Assembly (NCBI RefSeq): GCF_900092025.1
Contig: NZ_FLTX01000016.1
Span: 1-35,614, forward strand
DNA: 35,614 nt
Reading direction: 5' to 3'
Source: Xanthomonas bromi
GTDB lineage: Bacteria > Pseudomonadota > Gammaproteobacteria > Xanthomonadales > Xanthomonadaceae
Positions 28,919-35,614 of the stretch are shown here, piece by piece. Under the pieces are notes generated by a model. That model made no database searches and was not told the DNA's origin. It worked only from the letters and a program-made list of their open reading frames with translations. Made by a program: the position numbers and the translations under genes. Positions within the stretch are counted from its first letter, which is position 1. Each line of letters starts with the position of its first letter.

Positions 28919-31828
28919 ATGAATTTTAAGTCCAACAAACTGCGAGATGCAGTTGTGTTCGCGTTGGTGCTAGGCACCGGCAACGCTGTTCTGTCTTCCA
29001 CTGCGGCCGCGCAGACTAAGCCCGCCGATGAAGCAGCCACACTAGACACGATCACCGTCACCGGTAGCCGTATCTCGACGCCCGGCTTGACCACCAGCAG
29101 CCCGGTCACGAGCATTGAGCGTGAAGAGTTCATGCGCACGCAGCCTGTCGCCGTGGAAGAATTCGTCAAGCAGCTGCCGAGTGTTTCACCGACAGTTGGT
29201 CCTGGTACGAATAACGGCGCCACGGGTGCAGCAGAACTCGATCTGCGCGGCCTGGGTTCGAACCGCACGCTGGTGCTGGTCGATGGGCGTCGTCCGGTTC
29301 CTTACGATCTGTCCGGTGTCGTTGACACCAACACCATTCCTGTAGCGCTTATCCAGAGCGTGGACTTGCTGACCGGTGGCGCGTCCGTGGTTTACGGCGC
29401 TGACGCCATTTCTGGTGTCGCCAACTTCATCCTGCGCCGCGACTTCGAAGGCGTTGAAGTTCAGAGCTCTTACGGTCAATCCAAATATGGCGATGGCGCA
29501 CGTCAGCGCATCGAAGCCACGATGGGCGCCAACTCGGCCGACGGGAAAGGCAACGTCGTGTTCAGCGTTGGCCACACCAAGGTTGACCCAGTTTTCCAAG
29601 GCGACCGCGCTTGGGGCAAAGTGTCACGCTCGTCCGGTAACGGCCGCCCACAGGGCTCGGGCACCACGGTACCTTCGCTTATCGTGGGTCCGCCTGGCGT
29701 ATGGGGAACCCCAGGTGATGACGGCACACTGGACGGCAGAGGTCAGATTGACCCGACCACCGGTCAGATCGTCAGCAATGTCCAAACGTACAACTTCAAT
29801 CCGATCAATCTTTTCCAGACCGGACTCGATCGGTATCAGGCAACCGCGCTGGGCCGTTACGAAATCAACGAGCATGCTGAAGCCTATGGTCAAGTGAACT
29901 ACACGCGTTCGCGCGTGGAGGCATCGCTGGCACCGAGCGGCTTGTTCCAAGAAGCGTTCGACATGCCGATTGGCAACCCCTTCATTCCTGAGCCGGCTCG
30001 CCAGCAGCTCTGCCAAGCGTATGGCATCGATGCTGCCAACTGCGTTCCGGGCAATGCGACCATGATCGAAGGCCTGACCATTGGCCGTCGCTTGACGGAG
30101 CTTGGTCCGCGTCTCAATCGGTTCGATACCAAGACCTTCCAGGTGACTGCCGGTCTGCGTGGCGCGATCACCGATAACTGGAAGTACGACGCTTTCTGGT
30201 CGCACGGTGAATCTGAGCGGCTCGCCGAATCTCGCAACTGGGGCTCGCTGTCCAAAACCCGCCAGGCATTGATGTCTCTCGATGGCACCACTTGCGTTGA
30301 TCCGAGCAATGGCTGCGTACCGCTCAATGTCTGGGGTCCGGAAGGCTCCGCTTCGCCCGAAGCACTCAAGTTTATTAATTTGAGCGCTTTCTCGATCCAG
30401 AACGTTGAGCAGGACAATGCGGCACTCAACTTCAGCGGTGATCTGGGTGGATTCAAGAGTCCTTGGTCGGAATACCCGATCGGTGTGGCTGTCGGCGCCG
30501 AACATCGTCGTGCAACGGCTGGCACACGTTCGGACGGCCCGAGCCAGATCCAGGGTGAAGTCATGGGCACCGGTGCGCCGGTCCCGGATCGCCAGGGCGG
30601 CTTTACGATCAACGAAGCGTTCGGCGAATTTATCGTCCCGCTGATCGATAACGCACCGGGTGTCTACGCGCTCTCACTGGAAGCCGGCTACCGCTACTCC
30701 GATTTCAAGACCAGCTCCAGTACCAGCGACGAGTACGGTAGCTTCAAGTACGGTATTAACTGGGCGCCGATCGAAAGTCTGCGTTTCCGCGGCATGTTCC
30801 AGCGCGCCAACCGCGCACCTGGCATTGGTGAGCTGTTCGCTCCTCAGGTCACCGGCCTGGATAACCTGGATACCGATCCGTGCGCCGGCGGTGCAATCAA
30901 CGTGGCACAAGCGAATGTGCCGGGCACACTGTCCAACCTGTGCGTACAGACCGGCGTTCCTGCCGGTTCGGCTGGCCTGGTTGCGCAACCTAACGCTGGT
31001 CAGGTGAATGTCCTTACCGGCGGCAACTTGCTACTGACTCCGGAGCAGGCGGACACCCAGACGATTGGCTTGGTCTGGAACCCCAGCTCCAACTTCGCCA
31101 TGACGCTGGACTACTGGAAGATCGAGATGGAAAAAACCATCTCCTCACAGAGCGTCGATGACGTCGTTTCCGGCTGCTATGACCCCGCGTTCAACCCGGG
31201 GCTGACCTTCAACAGCAATTGCGCCCTGATTGGTCGGTCGCCGTTGACAGGCACCTTCAACGGCACCACGTCTCGCGGCATTTCGCTGATCCTGAGCAAC
31301 CAGGGTACGCTGAAGACCGACGGCTTTGATCTCGGCCTAAAGTATGGCTTCGATCTGCCGGGCTCGATGGGCCGTCTGAACTTCGCCTACGACGCAACGC
31401 TGGTGACTACGCTGGAATCGCAGGCCACTCCTGAGTCGGAAAACCGCGATTGCCTGGGTTACTACAGCGTTAGCTGCACGCCCAACTCCAAGTACCGCTC
31501 CATCCTGCGCTCCAGCTGGTCCTACAACGATCTGTCGGTGTCCTTGGCATGGCGTTACAACAGCAAGATGGAAGTGGAGCCTGAAACCGGCACATGGTTT
31601 GAGAGCTACCGCGAAATCCCGTCGTACAGCTACTTTGATTTCGGCATGAACTACAAGCTGCCCTTCAATGCCGAAGTGAACCTGTCGGTCGCTAACCTGA
31701 CCGACAAGAAGGCGCCGGTCGTTGGTAACACGATCGGTAACACTGCTGAGAACAGCGGCAACACCTTCCCGAACTTCTACGACGCAATCGGTCGTTTTTA
31801 CACGCTGGGCGTGACGTTCTCCTTCTAA
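28919..31828 (+). CDS. TonB-dependent outer-membrane receptor
   Basis: The 969-residue protein starts at the ATG after a strong GGAGAGAGAGCT ribosome-binding site. The signal peptide covers about residues 1-31 (ending STAAA), followed by a TonB-box-like LDTITVTGS (about 42-50). The plug domain follows (VKQLPSVSPTVG, ELDLRGLGSNRTLVLVDGRRPV, VDLLTGGASVVYGADAISGVANFILRRDF). A large barrel ends in the typical GRFYTLGVTFSF with C-terminal Phe. Several paired cysteines (for example CVDPSNGC) probably close extracellular loops. It takes up an unknown substrate by TonB-driven transport. No regulator or transporter lies next to it. Codon choice has more T-ending codons than many neighbours. Confidence 0.95.
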   Translation: MNFKSNKLRDAVVFALVLGTGNAVLSSTAAAQTKPADEAATLDTITVTGSRISTPGLTTSSPVTSIEREEFMRTQPVAVEEFVKQLPSVSPTVGPGTNNGATGAAELDLRGLGSNRTLVLVDGRRPVPYDLSGVVDTNTIPVALIQSVDLLTGGASVVYGADAISGVANFILRRDFEGVEVQSSYGQSKYGDGARQRIEATMGANSADGKGNVVFSVGHTKVDPVFQGDRAWGKVSRSSGNGRPQGSGTTVPSLIVGPPGVWGTPGDDGTLDGRGQIDPTTGQIVSNVQTYNFNPINLFQTGLDRYQATALGRYEINEHAEAYGQVNYTRSRVEASLAPSGLFQEAFDMPIGNPFIPEPARQQLCQAYGIDAANCVPGNATMIEGLTIGRRLTELGPRLNRFDTKTFQVTAGLRGAITDNWKYDAFWSHGESERLAESRNWGSLSKTRQALMSLDGTTCVDPSNGCVPLNVWGPEGSASPEALKFINLSAFSIQNVEQDNAALNFSGDLGGFKSPWSEYPIGVAVGAEHRRATAGTRSDGPSQIQGEVMGTGAPVPDRQGGFTINEAFGEFIVPLIDNAPGVYALSLEAGYRYSDFKTSSSTSDEYGSFKYGINWAPIESLRFRGMFQRANRAPGIGELFAPQVTGLDNLDTDPCAGGAINVAQANVPGTLSNLCVQTGVPAGSAGLVAQPNAGQVNVLTGGNLLLTPEQADTQTIGLVWNPSSNFAMTLDYWKIEMEKTISSQSVDDVVSGCYDPAFNPGLTFNSNCALIGRSPLTGTFNGTTSRGISLILSNQGTLKTDGFDLGLKYGFDLPGSMGRLNFAYDATLVTTLESQATPESENRDCLGYYSVSCTPNSKYRSILRSSWSYNDLSVSLAWRYNSKMEVEPETGTWFESYREIPSYSYFDFGMNYKLPFNAEVNLSVANLTDKKAPVVGNTIGNTAENSGNTFPNFYDAIGRFYTLGVTFSF

Positions 31829-31851
31829 GCGGAGGAGTCGTTGCGAGTTCG

Positions 31852-31883
31852 AAGGGCGGGCCGAAGACGGCCCGCCCTTTTTT
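31852..31883 (+). terminator. Intrinsic terminator of the TonB-dependent receptor gene
   Basis: A perfect 11-bp stem (AAGGGCGGGCC at 31852-31862 with GGCCCGCCCTT at 31869-31879) and a GAAGAC loop run into TTTTTT (31878-31883), 24 bases after the stop codon. Confidence 0.95.
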
Positions 31884-31934
31884 ATTCATGCGAGCGCGAA
31901 GAGCAGCTACTCAGTGCTGTCTCACAAGGCCCAC

Positions 31935-32543
31935 TTACCCCGGAATCAACGTCTGAATCACATGCTCGACATACGCCTCGAAATCTTCGCGGGCCTGCTT
32001 GGGCTGTTGCAGTTGCAGTGAAAGCTGCAGGAAGCCGACATAAGCGGCGTAGGCCAGCCGGGCGCGGTGCTGGGCGTCGGTGCGGGACAGGCCGGCCTGG
32101 CGGAACGAGGCGATCAGGTAATCGAGACGTCGCTGCGAGACGCGGTCGATGACCGGCCGGACCGCAGGGTGATCCAGGGCCTTGAGCAACTCGCTGTAGA
32201 TAACGTGCGGTTTGACTTCGTGCGCGACCAACTGGAACAGCGCGCGCAGGCGGGCGCTGGGGTCTGGCACGTCTTCCAGGCTGCCGAAGACTTCCTTCTG
32301 TTCGAAAATTTCCCATCGCTCCAACGCAGCCTGCAACAGGGCATCGCGCGAGGGGAAGTGCCAATAAAAGCTGCCCTTGGTCACGCCGAGCCGGCGCGCC
32401 AGCGGCTCGACGGCAACCGCGCCCACGCCTTGTTCGGCGATCAGGTCGAGCGCGGCCTGTGCCCAATCGTCCGCACTGAGGCGGTTGCCGCGACCGGAGC
32501 TGGCGCGGGGCGTGGTGAGGCTGGAGTCGATGGTGTCGTTCAT
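31935..32543 (-). CDS. TetR-family transcriptional repressor
   Basis: The 202-residue regulator has an N-terminal TetR helix-turn-helix: ALDLIAEQGVGAVAVEPLAR then RLGVTKGSFYWHFPSRDALL (about 31-70). The C-terminal half is a variable ligand-binding helical domain. The start at 32543 gives MNDTIDSSL. It is divergent from an alpha/beta hydrolase-fadE operon and probably represses that operon and itself. The ligand may be an acyl-CoA or fatty acid, inferred from the neighbours only. Three CCATAC motifs in the shared intergenic region are the likely binding sites. Confidence 0.92.
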   Translation of the reverse strand: MNDTIDSSLTTPRASSGRGNRLSADDWAQAALDLIAEQGVGAVAVEPLARRLGVTKGSFYWHFPSRDALLQAALERWEIFEQKEVFGSLEDVPDPSARLRALFQLVAHEVKPHVIYSELLKALDHPAVRPVIDRVSQRRLDYLIASFRQAGLSRTDAQHRARLAYAAYVGFLQLSLQLQQPKQAREDFEAYVEHVIQTLIPG

Positions 32544-32555
32544 AGCGCGATTTAA

Positions 32556-32573
32556 CCATACGCTTGGGTCAGC
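32556..32573. promoter_or_regulatory. Operator-like half site 1 (weak)
   Basis: CCATAC at 32556-32561 is followed by GCTTGG and a degenerate second arm (GTCAGC). It lies 13 bases upstream of the TetR start, on a minus-strand TATGGT that could be a -10 for that gene. Confidence 0.4.
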
Positions 32574-32629
32574 TGCAGTATGCATCCCGCAATTGAAATA
32601 CGAGCATGATGATTTAATGGCTTAACCGT

Positions 32630-32647
32630 CCATACGATTGAGTATTG
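32630..32647. promoter_or_regulatory. Operator-like inverted repeat 2, overlapping the -35
   Basis: CCATAC-GATTGA-GTATTG has the same layout as site 3 with one mismatched base in the right arm. It covers the first bases of the TTGACA -35 of the hydrolase promoter. Its centre is 36 bases from that of site 3. Confidence 0.6.
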
Positions 32648-32674
32648 ACAGCCGCCTGCATGCATCCATACCAT
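32645..32674 (+). promoter_or_regulatory. Promoter of the hydrolase-fadE operon
   Basis: A consensus -35 TTGACA (32645-32650) is followed after 18 bases by TACCAT (32669-32674). Transcription would begin near 32680-32682, which is the ATG of the hydrolase. Two operator-like repeats cover the two boxes. Confidence 0.65.
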
Positions 32675-32683
32675 TAAGTATGG
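32666..32683. promoter_or_regulatory. Operator-like inverted repeat 3, overlapping the -10 and start codon
   Basis: CCATAC-CATTAA-GTATGG is a perfect 6-bp inverted repeat with a 6-base spacer. It covers the -10 box and the hydrolase ATG. It is the best candidate binding site for the divergently encoded TetR-family protein. Confidence 0.7.
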
Positions 32684-33603
32684 TTACATCACCCTCTAGC
32701 CTCGCCTCCATTGCGTCAGTGTCCAGCGTCAACGCTGGCGATGTGGTGCTTGCCGTGTCGATGCGGGGGGCCGAACACACGCCGACGGTGCTGTTCGCGC
32801 ATGGCTTTGGACAAACCCGCCACGCCTGGGAGAGCACTGCCGCGATGTTGGCAGACAGCGGCTACCGGACGCTGTCGTACGACGCGCGCGGGCATGGCGA
32901 TTCCAGCGTCAATGCGGTGGATCTGCCCTATTCGGCAATACAACTCACCGACGATCTGATCGTGCTGGCCGGCGAGCAGCCCGAACCACCGGTCCTGGTG
33001 GCCGCATCCATGGGCGGCTTGTTCGGGTTGCTGGCGGAAGCACGCTGGCCGGGCCTGTTCCGTGCGATCGTGCTGGTCGATATCACGCCACGCTGGGATA
33101 CCACGGGTGTAGAGCGCATCCTGCGTTTCATGACCGCGCATCCGGACGGTTTCGCATCACTGGATGCGGCCGCCGATGCGATCGCCATGTATCTGCCGCA
33201 TCGGCCACGCAAAACGGCGGGGCAACTGCAGGCATTACTGCGGCAGCGTGCCGATGGGCGTTGGTACTGGCACTGGGATCCACGCTTGGTCGATGAGTTG
33301 GCCGGCCAGGGTGCGCAGCTTCAGCAGCATGCGTTGTTGGACGCGGCAGCACAGGTGCGTTGCCCGATGCTGCTGATCAGCGGTGGACGCAGCGACTTGG
33401 TCACGCCGGCCAACATTGCCGAATTCCTATCGATCGCCCCGCATGCGCAGCACGTGCATCTGCCAGATGCCACGCACATGCTGGCCGGCGACGACAACAC
33501 CACTTTTACCGCCACCGTGTTGCATTATCTGGACGCACTGCCCTCGGTTGGCACCATTGCGACGTCCAACATTACCGAGCATCTCACTGGAGCAAGACCA
33601 TGA
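32680..33603 (+). CDS. Alpha/beta hydrolase
   Basis: The protein has 307 residues from the ATG at 32680. The next in-frame candidate is GTG at 32719; neither has a Shine-Dalgarno. The fold is clear: TVLFAHGFGQTRHAW (oxyanion HGFG, about 41-44), SYDARGHGDSS, nucleophile elbow VLVAASMGGLFG (Ser-110, with Ala in place of the first Gly of GxSxG), acid candidate in LLISGGRSDLVTP and the His in LPDATHMLAGD. Substrate is unknown. It may hydrolyse an acyl thioester or ester upstream of beta-oxidation, because its stop overlaps the start of an acyl-CoA dehydrogenase gene (ATGA). It is divergent from a TetR repressor and probably under its control. Confidence 0.88.
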   Translation: MVTSPSSLASIASVSSVNAGDVVLAVSMRGAEHTPTVLFAHGFGQTRHAWESTAAMLADSGYRTLSYDARGHGDSSVNAVDLPYSAIQLTDDLIVLAGEQPEPPVLVAASMGGLFGLLAEARWPGLFRAIVLVDITPRWDTTGVERILRFMTAHPDGFASLDAAADAIAMYLPHRPRKTAGQLQALLRQRADGRWYWHWDPRLVDELAGQGAQLQQHALLDAAAQVRCPMLLISGGRSDLVTPANIAEFLSIAPHAQHVHLPDATHMLAGDDNTTFTATVLHYLDALPSVGTIATSNITEHLTGARP

Positions 33604-35614
33604 GCATCGTTGCACCGTTCCTCCTCGTCATCCTGGCGGCGGGTATCGCTGCCTATCACCGGATGCGCCTTGCCACGTGGGTTGCGATCAGCGCCTGTGT
33701 GCTGGTGGCGTGCTGGCTGTTGGGCGCCAATCTCACCGCCACCATCGTGGCCGCTGCGCTGGTGGTGCTGGTGTCCGCACCAGTGCTGTTGCCGTTCCTG
33801 CGTAAGCCGCTGCTGACCACGCCATTGATGGCGTTCTTCCGCAAGGTACTGCCGCCGCTGTCGCAGACCGAGCGCATCGCTCTGGAAACCGGTTCGGTCG
33901 GTTTCGAAGGCGAGCTGTTCACCGGTGACCCGGATTGGCAGAAGCTGCTCAACTACCCCAAGCCGCAGTTGACTGCCGAAGAGCAGGCGTTCCTGGACGG
34001 CCCGGTGGAAGAGTTGTGCAAGATGGTCAACGACTGGGAAATCACCCACGTCCACGCCGATCTGCCGCCGGAGCTGTGGGATTTCATCAAGAAGAACAAG
34101 TTCTTCGGCATGATCATTCCCAAGCAGTACGGTGGCCTGGGCTTTAGCGCGCTGGCGCACCACAAGGTGATCCAGAAGCTGTCCTCGATCTCCAGCGTGG
34201 TGAGCTCCACCGTGGGCGTGCCGAATTCGCTTGGGCCGGGTGAGCTGCTGCTGCATTACGGCACCCCGGAACAGAAAGACTATTACCTGCCGCGTCTGGC
34301 CATCGGTGCGGAAGTGCCGTGTTTCGGTCTGACCGGTCCGTTCGCCGGCTCGGATGCCACCTCGATCCCGGACTACGGCATCGTGTGCAAGGGCGAGTGG
34401 AACGGCGCCAATGTGCTGGGCGTCAAGCTGACCTTCGACAAGCGCTACATCACCCTGGCGCCGGTCGCTTCGCTGATCGGCCTGGCGTTCCGCGCCTACG
34501 ATCCGGACGGCCTGATCGGCGACAAGAAGGACATCGGCATCACCCTGGCGCTGCTGCCGCGCGAAACCCCGGGCGTGGAAATCGGCCGTCGCCACTTCCC
34601 GTTGAATTCGCCGTTCCAGAACGGCCCGATCCATGGCGAGGAAGTGTTCATCCCGCTGAGCCAGTTGATCGGCGGCGTGGAGATGGTCGGCAAGGGCTGG
34701 AACATGCTCAACGAGTGCCTGGCAGTCGGTCGCTCGATCACCCTGCCCTCCACCGCCAGCGGCGGCAGCAAGGCCGCTGCCGTGGTGACTGGTGCGTATG
34801 CGCGCATCCGCAAGCAGTTCGGCCTGTCGGTCGGTCGCTTCGAGGGTGTGGAAGAAGCGCTGGCGCGGATCGGCGGCAAGGCGTATGCCATCAGTGCGCT
34901 GGCGCAGGCCACCGCCGCGGCGGTGGATCGCGGCGATGTGCCGTCGGTACCGTCGGCGATTGCCAAGTACCACTGCACCACCATGGGCCGCGAAGTGGTG
35001 AGCGACATGATGGACGTGATCGGCGGCAAGGGCATCATCCTGGGACCGCGCAACTTCGCCGGTCGTGCCTGGCAGGCCGCGCCGATCGGCGTGACCGTGG
35101 AAGGCGCCAACATCATGACCCGTAGCCTGCTGATCTTCGGCCAGGGCGCCATCCTGTGCCATCCGTGGGTGTTGAAGGAAATGCAGGCCGCGCAGGATCC
35201 CGATACCCGTCGCGGTCTGGAGCAATTCGACCAGAACCTGTTCGGCCACATCCGCTTCGGTATTTCCAACGCGGTACGCTCCTTCTGGTTCGGCATGACC
35301 GGTGCGCGCATCGGCGCGGCCCCAGGCGATGCGTATACCCGTCGGTTCTTCCGTAAGCTGGATCGCTATTCGGCCAACCTGGCCTTGATGGCCGACGTGT
35401 CGATGCTGATGCTGGGCGGCAAGTTGAAGTTCAAGGAATCCTTGTCCGGTCGCCTGGGCGATGTGCTGAGCCATATCTACATGACCAGCGCCATCCTCAA
35501 GCGCTATCACGACGAGGGCGCACCGGCGAGCGATCAGCCGCTGCTGGCCTGGGCATTCCACGACAGTGTGCACAAGATCGAAACCGCACTGTCGGCGGCG
35601 CTGCGCAACTTCCC
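33600..35614 (+). CDS. fadE: Acyl-CoA dehydrogenase, FadE type (3' end cut by window)
   Basis: 671 codons are visible from the ATG (GGAG eleven bases before it) and the frame is open at the right edge. The N-terminus has two or three hydrophobic segments in the first 65 residues, as in the long membrane-associated FadE of E. coli (about 814 residues). The flavin-dependent core follows: PKQYGGLGFSALAHH, SSTVGVPNSLGPGELLLHYG, FGLTGPFAGSDATSIPD, GKGWNMLNECLAVGRSITLPS and VEGANIMTRSLLIFGQGA. The last motif, with its Glu, is typical of the active-site region. It catalyses the first oxidation of fatty acyl-CoA. It is translationally coupled to the alpha/beta hydrolase. Confidence 0.94.
   Translation, partial: MSIVAPFLLVILAAGIAAYHRMRLATWVAISACVLVACWLLGANLTATIVAAALVVLVSAPVLLPFLRKPLLTTPLMAFFRKVLPPLSQTERIALETGSVGFEGELFTGDPDWQKLLNYPKPQLTAEEQAFLDGPVEELCKMVNDWEITHVHADLPPELWDFIKKNKFFGMIIPKQYGGLGFSALAHHKVIQKLSSISSVVSSTVGVPNSLGPGELLLHYGTPEQKDYYLPRLAIGAEVPCFGLTGPFAGSDATSIPDYGIVCKGEWNGANVLGVKLTFDKRYITLAPVASLIGLAFRAYDPDGLIGDKKDIGITLALLPRETPGVEIGRRHFPLNSPFQNGPIHGEEVFIPLSQLIGGVEMVGKGWNMLNECLAVGRSITLPSTASGGSKAAAVVTGAYARIRKQFGLSVGRFEGVEEALARIGGKAYAISALAQATAAAVDRGDVPSVPSAIAKYHCTTMGREVVSDMMDVIGGKGIILGPRNFAGRAWQAAPIGVTVEGANIMTRSLLIFGQGAILCHPWVLKEMQAAQDPDTRRGLEQFDQNLFGHIRFGISNAVRSFWFGMTGARIGAAPGDAYTRRFFRKLDRYSANLALMADVSMLMLGGKLKFKESLSGRLGDVLSHIYMTSAILKRYHDEGAPASDQPLLAWAFHDSVHKIETALSAALRNF

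Overview
The window looks like a stretch of a Xanthomonas chromosome, or of a very close Xanthomonadaceae relative. This is inferred from the high G+C content, the gene repertoire and the protein sequences, not from a database search. It is mostly ordinary chromosomal sequence. I see no phage, insertion sequence, CRISPR array, rRNA or tRNA.

Region 1 (1-10238, minus strand) is a tandem array of three paralogous, very large hybrid histidine kinases. Each has an exported N-terminal beta-propeller sensor (Reg_prop repeats plus Y_Y_Y domain), one transmembrane segment, a HisKA/HATPase transmitter and, where visible, a C-terminal receiver. The copy nearest the left edge is cut by the window. The middle copy is broken by a frameshift near 4674-4686. 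The third (6663-10238) is intact.

Region 2 (10335-12203, plus) is a tight yceI - cytochrome b561 - yceI operon closed by a clear intrinsic terminator. A small glutaredoxin-like gene (minus) and sdaA, L-serine ammonia-lyase (plus), follow, then an exported alpha/beta hydrolase.

Region 3 (15486-19017, minus) is a methionine biosynthesis operon, metX-metB-hom. Its genes overlap by 3-4 bases and it is preceded by a well-formed SAM-I (S-box) riboswitch. The genes cover homoserine formation, its acylation and cystathionine synthesis, with control by S-adenosylmethionine.

Region 4 (19106-27688) is housekeeping and envelope genes: an M23 peptidase, prfC (release factor 3), a hemolysin III-family membrane protein, an AsmA-family protein, a minus-strand run mtgA - glycosyltransferase - CBS-domain protein, and hslO (Hsp33).

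Region 5 (27724-31883, plus) has an exported, probably beta-rich protein of unknown function, then a large TonB-dependent receptor. Each is closed by an intrinsic terminator.

Region 6 (31935-35614) is a divergent fatty-acid-type locus: a TetR-family repressor (minus), facing an alpha/beta hydrolase that overlaps a fadE-type acyl-CoA dehydrogenase cut by the right edge. The intergenic region carries repeated CCATAC-N6-GTATNG operator-like sites on top of a promoter whose predicted start lies on the hydrolase ATG.
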